From positions 992,001 to 1,056,000 of the forward strand of contig NZ_CP087106.1 in NCBI RefSeq assembly GCF_028583545.1: a stretch of DNA of 64,000 bases, in the 5' to 3' direction. Shown here in pieces: positions 16,885 through 25,500 of the stretch. The notes beneath the pieces are model-generated. The model saw nothing but the letters and a program-made list of their open reading frames with translations. It made no database searches and had not been told where the DNA came from. How positions within the stretch are numbered: the first letter of the stretch is position 1; every line of letters begins with the position of its first letter. The position numbers were made by a program, and so were the translations under genes. Source of the DNA: Methylobacterium sp. NMS14P (GTDB taxonomy: Bacteria > Pseudomonadota > Alphaproteobacteria > Rhizobiales > Beijerinckiaceae).

Positions 16885-17157
16885 TCAGCGATTGAACAGG
16901 TTCCAGATCCAGACGACGAGAGCCGAGACCAGTTTGACGCCCCAGATTAGATCCCTGAACCAGAACGACAGAAAACCGAGACACACGACGACGCAGACGA
17001 ACGCGCTCATCAGGGCGGAATCTTCGGTGACGAGACCGAGCCGCCAGATCACCCACGAGCCAGCGAGGCCGATGAGGCAGAGACCGAGGGCGATGCCGAC
17101 CGGGTGCGCCAGCCCCCAGCCCGCGGCGTCGCCGTCTTCCTGAGACGAAGGCCCCAT
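16885..17157 (-). CDS. Hypothetical small membrane protein, 90 aa
   Basis: A 90-aa protein with an acidic N-terminus (MGPSSQEDGDAAGW) and three predicted membrane segments: PVGIALGLCLIGLAGSWVIW, SALMSAFVCVVVCLGFLSFW and VSALVVWIWNLF. A GTG at 17184 would add nine basic residues; the ATG at 17157 is preferred although neither has a strong ribosome binding site. It lies 135 bp downstream of the sigma factor gene on the same strand and could be co-transcribed. No family is recognised, and a role as a sigma-associated membrane component is only a possibility. Confidence 0.6.
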   Translation of the reverse strand: MGPSSQEDGDAAGWGLAHPVGIALGLCLIGLAGSWVIWRLGLVTEDSALMSAFVCVVVCLGFLSFWFRDLIWGVKLVSALVVWIWNLFNR

Positions 17158-17292
17158 GCGCGCGTCCCGCCGCGGAGATCGCACCGAACCTATGCGACCG
17201 CGGCTTACGATCGCCTTAGCGGAGAGACCGACGCGGCCGGCGGGCCGGAAGCGTCGTGGAGGGCGATCCGGATCCCGCGCCGAACCGCCTGT

Positions 17293-17997
17293 TCAGACTA
17301 CCGGAGCCTGGCCGGCGACCACGACGCCGAGGGTGTCGAGGAGCGACGACCGCGCCCGGCTCACCCGGCTCTTCACGGTGCCGACCTGACAGCCGAGCAT
17401 GACCGCGGCCTCCTCGTAGGTGTGGCCCTCGGCGCCCACCAGCAGCAGCGCCTGGCGCTGCGCCGACGGCAGGTCGCCGAGACGCTCCCAGACGACCTTG
17501 AGGGTGCTGGCATCCTCCTGGTCGGACGGGCTGGTCATCTGCCCGGCGTGCGTCCCGTCCACGTCCTCCACCTCCCGCCGCGTCTTGCGCAGGTCGGTGT
17601 AGAACTGGTTGCGCAGGATCGTGAACAGCCACGCGGTGAAGTTGGTGCCGGGCCGGAACCGCTCCTGGTTCGCCCAGGCCTTCACGAAGGTCTCCTGCAC
17701 CAGGTCATCGGCGCGGCTCACGTCGCCCACGAGCGACAGGGCGAAGGTGCGCAGGGCCGGGAGGGCCTTGATGATGTCGCCGCGGAAGTCGAAGGGGACC
17801 GTCTCGCCGTGCGCCGCGACCGCCGCCTCGAAGCGCGACACCAGGGCGGCGAGCTGCGCCGGCAGGGGCTCCAGCTCGACGACCTTGAAATACTCCCGGA
17901 TCGGCAGGGCGAGGTGCTGGCCGATGGCCGCGGCGTAGCCGGCCCCCTCCCGTGCGCCCGCACCTGCATCTGACCGGTCCGAAGCGTCCTCAGTCAT
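17293..17997 (-). CDS. ECF sigma factor of the EcfG/ECF15 type with NepR-like N-terminal segment
   Basis: A 234-aa sigma-70 family protein. Sigma region 2 covers roughly residues 80-140 (LRTFALSLVGDVSRADDLVQ, then TAWLFTILRNQFYTDLRK) and region 4 roughly 165-225 (DLPSAQRQALLLVGAEG, then YEEAAVMLGCQVGTVKSRV), both typical of EcfG general-stress sigmas. Residues 22-62 (IGQHLALPIREYF then ELEPLPAQLAALVSRFEAA) resemble the helical core of the anti-sigma factor NepR and are not part of a usual EcfG. The ATG at 17997 follows GGAGG by 11 bases; a TTG at 18015 would absorb that site. No phyR or separate nepR lies nearby. It is divergent from the nitrile hydratase genes. Confidence 0.85.
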   Translation of the reverse strand: MTEDASDRSDAGAGAREGAGYAAAIGQHLALPIREYFKVVELEPLPAQLAALVSRFEAAVAAHGETVPFDFRGDIIKALPALRTFALSLVGDVSRADDLVQETFVKAWANQERFRPGTNFTAWLFTILRNQFYTDLRKTRREVEDVDGTHAGQMTSPSDQEDASTLKVVWERLGDLPSAQRQALLLVGAEGHTYEEAAVMLGCQVGTVKSRVSRARSSLLDTLGVVVAGQAPVV

Positions 17998-18199
17998 GAA
18001 CGTTTCCGCCTCCAACGCTGGTATACTGGAATAGCTCTAACGTCGGTAGCGATAAAATTCTGAACCGATGCCAAACGCTCCCGAATGTGACAGGGAAATT
18101 AGGCAGAGCGCCCGGGGTGACAACGCGGGCCGGATCCGCCTTCTCGGGCTGGCGGCGACCGGCCCGGCGATGCAGATTGCGGATAGTCAGGAGAGCGGG

Positions 18200-18871
18200 A
18201 TGAGCCACGATCACGCGCAGCACTCGCATGATCACCACGATCACCACCCCGATCACCACCACGGCAGCGACCTGTCGCCGGTCGAGGCCCGGGTGCGCGC
18301 CCTGGAATCGCTGCTCACCGAGAAGGGCTACGTCGAGCCGGCGGCCCTCGACGCCCTGGTTGAGCTCTACGAGACCAAGGTCGGCCCGCACGCGGGGGCC
18401 CGCGTCGTGGCGCGGGCCTGGACCGATCCCGCCTTCCGGGCGCGGCTCCTGGCCGACGCCACCCCGGCCATCGCCGAGCTGGGCATCGGCGGCCGCGGCG
18501 GCGAGCACATGGTGGTGGTCGAGAACACGCCGGAGACCCACAACCTCGTCGTCTGCACCCTGTGCTCCTGCTACCCGTGGCCGGTGCTCGGCCTGCCCCC
18601 GGTCTGGTACAAGGCGCCGCCCTACCGGGCCCGGGCGGTGATCGACCCGCGCGGCGTGCTCGCCGAGTTCGGGGTGACGCTGCCGGAAACGACCCGCATC
18701 ACCGTCTGGGACTCGACGGCCGAGACCCGCTACATGGTCCTGCCGATGCGGCCGGCCGAGACCGACGGCTTCTCCGAGGAGGCCCTGGCCGCCCTCGTCA
18801 CCCGCGATTCCATGATCGGCACGGGGCTGCCCAAGGCGATCCCGGTCGCGCCCGCGGAGATGCCGGTATGA
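18200..18871 (+). CDS. nthA: Nitrile hydratase alpha subunit, cobalt type, with His-rich N-terminus
   Basis: Hydrates nitriles to amides as an alpha/beta heterodimer. The 223-aa protein has the metal-binding motif Cys119-Thr-Leu-Cys122-Ser-Cys124 followed by [10 protein letters not shown]; Thr in the second position is characteristic of cobalt enzymes (iron enzymes have Ser). Residues 3-21 contain eleven histidines, an extension that may hold or deliver metal. The ATG at 18200 is chosen because AGGAGA at 18189-18194 lies five bases upstream; a longer upstream frame lacks such a site. The stop overlaps the beta-subunit start (ATGA). The amide product could feed the amidases encoded upstream. 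Confidence 0.95.
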   Translation: MSHDHAQHSHDHHDHHPDHHHGSDLSPVEARVRALESLLTEKGYVEPAALDALVELYETKVGPHAGARVVARAWTDPAFRARLLADATPAIAELGIGGRGGEHMVVVENTPETHNLVVCTLCSCYPWPVLGLPPVWYKAPPYRARAVIDPRGVLAEFGVTLPETTRITVWDSTAETRYMVLPMRPAETDGFSEEALAALVTRDSMIGTGLPKAIPVAPAEMPV

Positions 18872-19527
18872 ACGGAGCCCAGGATCTCGGCGGCGCGCAC
18901 GGCTTCGGGCCTGTGGTGCCGGAGCCGGACGAGCCGGTCTTCCACGGCGCGTGGGAGCGCCGCGTCTTCGCGCTGGCCATGGCCATGGGCTACACCGGCG
19001 CGTGGAACCTCGACGGCAGCCGGGCCAACCGCGAATCCCTGCCGCCCGCGGAATACCTCGCGTCGAGCTACTACGAGATCTGGCTCAGGGCGCTGGAGAA
19101 GCAGGTCGTCGGCACCGGGCTGGTGACGCCGGCCGAGCTGGCGAGCGGCCGATCCGCGGAGCCGGCCAAGCCCGTCGCGCGGGTCCTGGCCCGCGAGGGG
19201 CTGGAGCAGCGGTTCCGGGCCGGCTTCCCGAGCAGCCGCGCCGCGGACGCCCCGGCCCGCTTCGCGGTGGGCGACGCCGTCCTAGCGCGCAACGCGCACC
19301 CGACCGGCCACACGCGGCTGCCCCGCTACGTGCGCGGCAAGCGCGGCCGGATCGTGCGCGTCGACGGGGTCTTCGTCTTCCCCGACACCAACGCCCACGG
19401 GGCGGGCGAGAACCCGACCTGGCTCTACGCGGTCGCCTTCACGGCGCAGGAGCTGTGGGGTGAGAGCGGCGACCCGGGCGGGATCGTCACGGTGGCGGCC
19501 TTCGAACCGTACCTGGACCCGGCATGA
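18868..19527 (+). CDS. nthB: Nitrile hydratase beta subunit
   Basis: The 219-aa partner of the alpha subunit. The N-terminus [16 protein letters not shown] is the classical beta-subunit start. The helical part contains [16 protein letters not shown] and [12 protein letters not shown], and the C-terminal SH3-like barrel contains [24 protein letters not shown] and PTWLYAVAF. The start overlaps the alpha stop and the stop overlaps the activator start (both ATGA), so the three genes form one coupled unit alpha-beta-activator, the order usual for cobalt nitrile hydratases. Confidence 0.95.
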   Translation: MNGAQDLGGAHGFGPVVPEPDEPVFHGAWERRVFALAMAMGYTGAWNLDGSRANRESLPPAEYLASSYYEIWLRALEKQVVGTGLVTPAELASGRSAEPAKPVARVLAREGLEQRFRAGFPSSRAADAPARFAVGDAVLARNAHPTGHTRLPRYVRGKRGRIVRVDGVFVFPDTNAHGAGENPTWLYAVAFTAQELWGESGDPGGIVTVAAFEPYLDPA

Positions 19528-19847
19528 CCGCCCCGTCGCCGAGCCCCTTCGCGGCGCCCTGGGAGGCGCAGGTCTTCGCCCTGGTGGTCTCCCTGCGCGA
19601 GTCCGGGCTGTTCACGTGGTCGGAATGGGCGGACCGCCTCGGCCGGCAGATCCGGCCGGCCGAGGCCCCCGAGCAGGCGGCCGATTACGGCGCGTGGCTC
19701 GCGACGCTGGAGGCGCTCCTGGCCGAGCGCGGCGTGGCGGGGCCCGAGAGTGTCGCGGCGCGGACCGACGCCTTCCTGAGGGCCGCGGAGGCGACGCCCC
19801 ACGGCCAGCCGATCCGCCTGGAGAACGACCCGCTCTACCGGCACTGA
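19524..19847 (+). CDS. Nitrile hydratase accessory (activator) protein
   Basis: A 107-aa protein homologous to the beta-subunit N-terminal half, as expected for the P14K/NhlE-type activators that escort the alpha subunit and load cobalt. Features are FAAPWEAQVFALVVSLRESG, FTWSEWADRLG and YGAWLATLEALLAERG. It overlaps the beta gene by four bases. Its last 13 bp overlap the 3' end of the convergent metallo-hydrolase gene. With this gene the region contains the structural and maturation parts of a cobalt nitrile hydratase, although no cobalt transporter (NhlF) is adjacent. Confidence 0.92.
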   Translation: MTAPSPSPFAAPWEAQVFALVVSLRESGLFTWSEWADRLGRQIRPAEAPEQAADYGAWLATLEALLAERGVAGPESVAARTDAFLRAAEATPHGQPIRLENDPLYRH

Positions 19848-20710
19848 ACCCGCAGGCTGTCGAGCGGCACCGGCGCGGCGTGCGACCGGCCGCTCATCAG
19901 CCGGTCGAGCAGGGCCAGGACCTCGGACCGCCCGCAATTGCGGGCGGGCTCGAACGGCGTCCAGGTCTGGGCGAAGTCGAGGCGCTCGAACACGTCGCGG
20001 TAGCGGCGCAGCTCGAACGGCGTGAGCGGCACCCCGCGCACGAAGGCCTTGTGGGCCGAGATCGTGGTGGCCCGGCGGAAATCCGCGGGGTCGAGCTCGA
20101 ACTTCAGCGCGTCGCCGCAGAAGCAGATCCTTCGCCTACGGTCGTACAGGATCGCGTGGCCATCGAAATGGCCCGCGGTGCGGTGCAGCTCCAGCCCCGG
20201 CAGCGGCTCGAGGAAGTCGTCGTAGGGCCAGCTCACCTGGAGCGCGGCGCTCCACGTGAAGTCGGCCGCCGGCAGGCACAGCTCCGGGTCGAACCGGTCC
20301 TGGAGCTGCGGCAGCGCCCCGTAGGAATGCGGGTGCGAGGCCGAGAGGACGGTCATCCCGCCGAGCCGCTCGATCTGGTCGAGGGCGGCCTCGCTGAAGA
20401 CCGGGCAGCCCTCGAATCCCATGTTCCCGCGCTCGGTCTGGATCAGGTAGGCGGACGGCCCGATGCCGGAGACCGGCTCGTTCCAGAAGCGCCAGACGCC
20501 CGACTCGAGCTCCTGCCAGTGGCAGGGGAAGGCCTCCTGCGCCTCGCGGGCGGTGCGGAAGCGCCAGCCGTCCTGCGGCACGACGTGGCGGGCGTCGAGG
20601 CACATCGGGCAGGCGGCCGGCGCCTCGAAGTGCCGCTGCCAGAACCCGCAATTGTCGCAGGTGTAGGCAGGCAGCTTCAGGGCGCCCGCGAAGGGCAGAT
20701 AGCCGGGCAT
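19835..20710 (-). CDS. MBL-fold metallo-hydrolase-like protein with N-terminal zinc ribbon
   Basis: A 291-aa protein. Residues 18-37 form a rubredoxin/zinc-ribbon knuckle pair (Cys18-X2-Cys21 ... Cys34-X2-Cys37). The rest is beta-lactamase-fold-like, with GHFDGHAILYD and FCGDALKFELD resembling the later metal motifs, but the first motif reads HPHSYG instead of HXHXDH, so the Asp and the third His are missing. Catalysis may therefore be altered or lost. The TAG stop at 19835 lies inside the end of the nitrile hydratase activator gene (13-bp convergent overlap). Function is unknown; proximity suggests but does not prove a link to nitrile metabolism. Confidence 0.75.
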   Translation of the reverse strand: MPGYLPFAGALKLPAYTCDNCGFWQRHFEAPAACPMCLDARHVVPQDGWRFRTAREAQEAFPCHWQELESGVWRFWNEPVSGIGPSAYLIQTERGNMGFEGCPVFSEAALDQIERLGGMTVLSASHPHSYGALPQLQDRFDPELCLPAADFTWSAALQVSWPYDDFLEPLPGLELHRTAGHFDGHAILYDRRRRICFCGDALKFELDPADFRRATTISAHKAFVRGVPLTPFELRRYRDVFERLDFAQTWTPFEPARNCGRSEVLALLDRLMSGRSHAAPVPLDSLRVQCR

Positions 20711-20770
20711 CGTCTGGGACCTTCCTCGGGGCAGTATCTATGAGATGGTCCCGGTTCAGGCCGCCCTCTC

Positions 20771-20862
20771 CGTCATCGCGAGCGCAGCGAAGCGACCCAG
20801 GGCAGCGCGACACCGGGGAGCGTAGCGCCGGCTGGATTGCTTCGCTCCGCTCGCAAAGACGG
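20771..20862. repeat. 92-bp palindromic dispersed repeat, copy 1
   Basis: The left arm (20771-20800, starting CGTCATCGCGAGCG, ending CGACCCAG) and right arm (20832-20862, starting CTGGATTGCTTCGC, ending CGCAAAGACGG) are imperfect inverted complements and can fold into a long hairpin. A second copy of identical length lies at 54122-54213. This resembles the REP/BIME-like 'CGTCATTGCGAGCGAAGCG...' family found between genes in many proteobacteria. Here it sits between the metallo-hydrolase and SDR genes. Confidence 0.8.
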
Positions 20863-20918
20863 CGGCAAGCCTATCAACCGGAACGGGTGTAACAAGGCGG
20901 CGCGGTCGGTTACAGCGG

Positions 20919-21929
20919 TCAGGTCCGCCCCGGCAGCCGGCGCGCCGACCGGGCGGCGTGGACGGTGCCGGCGAGGCCGACGAGGGCCAGCCCGACGAGG
21001 CCGCCGACCACGACGTCGCGGGTGCGGCTCGTGACGAACTCGGCGCGGCCCGCCTTGGTCCGGCCGGAGAAGCGCCCGTCGATCCCGGCGGGGCCGGGCA
21101 CGGGCGCGTCGAGATTGCCCGCCATCTCGGGGATGGTCTCGTCGGAGAGCTGCGCCGCCCACATGGAGGCGGCCTTGCGGTCGGCGAGCGCCGGCGCCAG
21201 CGCCTGGGCGGCCGCCATCATCACCGACGACCGCCCGACCCAGACCTCGCGGCGCGGGTGCTCGACCGCGTACAGGATCGCCTCGGCGCAGAGCCGCGGG
21301 TCGAAGACCGGGTCCGGCGCGTACTGGCGGTGGCCGGTGCGGTTCCGGGCCCAGTTGAACTGGGGCGTGTTGACCGCCGGCAGGTAGATCACGCTGAGGC
21401 TGACATTGACCCGGTCGTGCAGCAGCTCGCAGCGCAGGGCGTCGGTGAAACCCGAGACCGCGAACTTGGCCGCGCAGTAGGGCGCCTGCAGCGGCGCCGC
21501 CCGGATCGCGAGGCCCGACGAGACCTGGATGATCGCGCCGCGGTCGCGCCGCTTCATGTAGCGCAGGGCGGCGAGCGTCCCGTAGACTTGGCTGAGATAG
21601 GTGGTCTCGGTCACCCGCCGGTACTCGTCCGGGGTGATTCGGTCGGCCGGGTTCACCACCGTCGACATGGCGTTGTTCACCCACGCGCGGATCGGGCCGA
21701 GCTCGCGCTCGACCCGCTCGGCGGCCGCGTCCACGGCCTCCGGGTCCGCGACGTCGGCGCCGATCGCCAGCACCGGCTGGCCGTAGGCCGCGAGCGCCCG
21801 CTCGGCCGCGGCGAGACGGCCGGGATCCCGCGCGATCACCGCCACCGACCAGCCGCGCGCGGCGAATTCATGCGCGGTGGCGAGCCCGATTCCGGCCGTG
21901 CCTCCGGTAACGACCGCAACCCGTGCCAT
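20919..21929 (-). CDS. Short-chain dehydrogenase/reductase with C-terminal membrane helix
   Basis: A 336-aa SDR. The cofactor motif TGGTAGIG starts near residue 8, NNA and the catalytic Ser (QVSSG) follow, and the active-site pair is YCAAK. The C-terminal extension (about residues 250-336) ends in a hydrophobic helix (VVVGGLVGLALVGLAGTVHA) that may anchor the enzyme to the membrane. The ATG at 21929 is preceded by GAGGTGGG; an upstream GTG/ATG would add twelve non-conserved residues. Upstream lies a 200-bp gap holding the divergent start of a small membrane protein. The substrate is unknown. Confidence 0.85.
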   Translation of the reverse strand: MARVAVVTGGTAGIGLATAHEFAARGWSVAVIARDPGRLAAAERALAAYGQPVLAIGADVADPEAVDAAAERVERELGPIRAWVNNAMSTVVNPADRITPDEYRRVTETTYLSQVYGTLAALRYMKRRDRGAIIQVSSGLAIRAAPLQAPYCAAKFAVSGFTDALRCELLHDRVNVSLSVIYLPAVNTPQFNWARNRTGHRQYAPDPVFDPRLCAEAILYAVEHPRREVWVGRSSVMMAAAQALAPALADRKAASMWAAQLSDETIPEMAGNLDAPVPGPAGIDGRFSGRTKAGRAEFVTSRTRDVVVGGLVGLALVGLAGTVHAARSARRLPGRT

Positions 21930-22131
21930 ACCCACCTCTTCCTCGACAGACCGAACCGGCAACACGGTGCGGCGCGCTCGGTTGCGCCGCCGGATTGGGC
22001 CGGAACGTCACGGGGAAGCCGATCTGGATGCCGATCGGGATGCCGATTTCGCGGTCCGGGACGCAACGTCCGACGGTGGCCGCTGTTGACTGCCTGTACC
22101 GCGTCATGCCGAACCATCGAGGGTCGCAGCC

Positions 22132-22401
22132 ATGCGCACTGGACGACGCTTCTCCCTGCTCTCGCTCCCGATCGACCCGTGGCCGCAGGCGTCCCTGGCC
22201 GAGCGGACCGCCGTCGGGATGGTCCTGACCGGCCTGCTGCTCGTGCCGGCCTGCGCGGTCGGGGCCGTGCTCCTCGTGATCTCGGCGGTCGCGGCCCACG
22301 TCTACTGGTCCTACGATCTCGGCGCCGCCCTGCACACGTTCATCGCCCGGCACGCCGGGGCCGCCGTCGCGCGACGCGGCCGCCTCGTCCACAAGGCCTG
22401 A
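22132..22401 (+). CDS. Hypothetical small membrane protein, 89 aa
   Basis: An 89-aa protein with a basic N-terminus (MRTGRRFSLLSLPIDPWPQA), a strong membrane-spanning segment (VGMVLTGLLLVPACAVGAVL extending to about residue 55), and a basic tail ending RRGRLVHKA. GAGGG occurs nine bases upstream of the ATG as a possible ribosome binding site. It is divergent from the SDR gene and precedes the Aas-type gene by 154 bp. No family is recognised. Confidence 0.6.
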   Translation: MRTGRRFSLLSLPIDPWPQASLAERTAVGMVLTGLLLVPACAVGAVLLVISAVAAHVYWSYDLGAALHTFIARHAGAAVARRGRLVHKA

Positions 22402-22555
22402 CGCGCGGGTGCGGATCGACGGCCGGGCGGCGTTGAGCCGTGCCGGTTCACACGGCCCGGCCGCGCGGCCCCCGCGATCCCTGTGCGTTCGCCTCGGTCC
22501 GATTTGACCTGACGGTCTCTCGTGGGCCAGTCAGGTTCGGAACCGAGAGATCGCC

Positions 22556-25500
22556 ATGTTCCGTACCCTGATGTCTGCGCGGCGCTTCGCGCCGCTGTTC
22601 TGGTGCCAGTTCTTCTCGGCGTTCAACGACAACTTCCTCAAGAACGCGCTCGCCTTCCTGATCCTGTTCGGGATCGGCGGCCAGGCGGACGCCCATGCCG
22701 GCGTCCTGGTGACCCTGGCGAGCGCGGTGTTCATCGGGCCGTTCTTCATCCTGTCGGGTCTCGGCGGCCAGTGGGCCGACCGGTACGACAAGGCGCTCAT
22801 GGCGCGGCGGCTCAAGTTCGCCGAGATCTTCGCGGCCGGCACCGCCGTGCTCGGCTTCCTCCTGCACTCGATCCCGGTCCTGTTCGTGGCGCTGGGCCTG
22901 TTCGGGACGATCGCGGCGCTGTTCGGCCCGATCAAGTACGGGATCCTGCCGGACCATCTCCGGCGGGAGGAACTGCCCGCCGGCAACGCCCTCGTGGAGG
23001 CGGCGACCTTCCTGGCGATCCTGCTCGGCACGATCGCGGCCGGCGCGGCCTCGGCGATGGGCGGCTCGGGCCTCCTGTTCGGCGTCCTGGTGATGGGCTT
23101 CGCCATCCTGTGCTGGCTCTCGGCCCGGATGATCCCGGCGACCGGCGAGGGGGCTCCAGACCTGCGCGTCGACCCGAACGTCGCCCGCTCGACCTACGCG
23201 CTGCTGCGCGACCTCTGGGCCGACACGCGGCTGTGGCGCGGCTCGCTCACGGTGAGCTGGTTCTGGCTGGTCGGCGTGGTCGTGCTGTCGCTGCTGCCGG
23301 TGCTGGTGCGGGGCGCCTTCAACGGCACCGAGACGGTGATCACGCTGCTCCTGGCGCTGTTCTCGATCGGCATCGCGATCGGGTCCGGCCTCGCCTCGTG
23401 GCTCGCCAGCGGCCGGATCGTGCTGCTGCCGACGCCGGTCGGCGCGGTGCTGATGGGCCTGTTCGGCCTCGACCTCGCGTGGACGATCGGACACCTGCCG
23501 GCACCGCCCGCCGAGCCGCTCGGCCCCCTCGGCTTCCTGCAGACCGGCCACGGCCTGCGCACCGGGATCGACTTCCTCGGACTCGCGATCTCCGGCGGCC
23601 TCTACATCGTCCCGTCCTTCGCAGCCGTGCAGGCCTGGGCCGAGAAGGCGATGCGCGCCCGAATCATCGGCGCGGTCAACGTCATGACGGCGGCCTTCAT
23701 GGTCGCCGGTACCCTGGCGCTGGCGGCGCTGCAGGGCGCGGGCCTGACGATCGCGAGCCTGCTCGCCGTGGTGGCGGTGCTGAACCTGATCGTGGGCGCG
23801 GTCGTGTTCGCGACCCTGCCGACGAGCCCGTTCCGCGACGCCCTGTCGATCCTGTTCCGGGCGTTCTACCGGCTGGAGGTCCGCGGCTTCGACAACCTCG
23901 CGGCGGCCGGGCCGAACGCCATCGTGGCCCTCAACCACGTCTCGTTCCTCGACGCGCCGCTCGCCCTGTCGCTCCTCGAGCAGGAGCCGGTCTTCGCCAT
24001 CGACAGCGGGATCGCGCAGCGCTGGTGGGTCCGGCCGTTCCTGCGCGTCACCAAGGCGATGCCGCTGGACCCGACCCGGCCGCTCGCCACCCGGACGCTG
24101 ATCAACGCGGTCAAGAGCGGCGAGACCCTGATCATCTTCCCGGAGGGCCGGCTCACGGTCACCGGCAGCCTGATGAAGGTCTACGACGGCGCCGGTCTGA
24201 TCGCCGACAAGTCGGGCGCGATGGTCGTCCCGGTGAAGCTCGACGGCCTGGAGCGCACCGTCTTCTCGCGGCTGTCGCGCGGGCAGGTGCGCCGCCGCTG
24301 GTGGCCCAAGGTGACCGTGACGGTGATGCCGCCGGTGCGCCTGACCGTGGACCCCGCGCTCAAGGGCAAGGCGCGGCGGCAGGCGGCGGGCGCCGCCCTC
24401 TACGGGATCATGTCGGACCTCGTGTTCCGCACCGCCGACATCGACCGCGGCCTGATGGCGGCGCTGATCGAGGCGGGCGAGCGCCACGGCTGGGGCCGCA
24501 ACGCCCTGGAGGATCCGGTCGGCGGCCGCCTCAGCTACAGCCGGCTCGTGATGGGTGCCAACATCCTCGGGCGCAAGCTGATGCCGCTGGCGCCCGTAGG
24601 CGGCCGGATCGGCATCATGCTGCCGAACGCCAACGGCGCCGCGGTGACGCTGTTCGCCCTCGCCTCCGCGGGCCGGGTGCCGGCGATGATCAACTTCTCG
24701 GCCGGTCCCGCCAACGTGCTCTCGGCCTGCCGGGCGGCGGAGGTCGGCAAGATCCTGACCTCGCGGGCCTTCATCGAGAAGGGGCGGCTGGGGTCGCTCG
24801 TGGAGGCGATCCGCGGCTCGGTCGAGCTGATCTACCTCGAGGACGTGCGGGCCGGGATCACGACCGGGGACAAGATCCGCGGCCTCCTGGCGCCGCGCCG
24901 TCCCCTCGTGGCGCGCTCCGGCGAGGATCCGGGCGCGGTGCTGTTCACCTCGGGCAGCGAGGGCACGCCGAAGGGCGTGGTGCTCGCCAACCGCTGCATG
25001 CTCGCCAACGTGGCGCAGGTGGCGGCCCGGATCGATTTCGGGCCGATGGACAAGGTGTTCAACGTCCTGCCGGTGTTCCACGCCTTCGGGCTCACCGCCG
25101 GGCTGGTCCTGCCCCTGGTCTCGGGGGTGCCGGTCTACCTCTACCCGTCGCCGCTGCACTACCGGATCGTGCCGGAGCTGATCTACGGCTCGAACAGCAC
25201 CGTCCTGTTCGGGACCGACACGTTCCTCACGGGCTACGCCCGGTCGGCCCATTCCTACGACCTGCGCTCGCTGCGCTACGTCGTGGCCGGCGCCGAGGCC
25301 GTGAAGGAGACCACGCGGAAGACCTGGGCGGAGAAGTTCGGGCTGCGCATCCTGGAGGGCTACGGCGTCACCGAGTGCGGGCCGGTCGTCGCCCTCAACA
25401 CGCCGATGTTCAACCGGTTCGGCACGGTCGGGCGGATCCTGCCCGGGATCGAGACCCGCCTCGAGCCGGTGCCGGGGATCGACGAGGGCGGCCGCCTGTC

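Noticed and set aside
17998..18199. An EcfG-type promoter between the sigma factor and nitrile hydratase genes
   Set aside because: I looked for GGAAC with a GTT-type -10 at 16-17 bp on both strands and found none. Only AT-rich patches such as TATACT at 18022-18027 are present.
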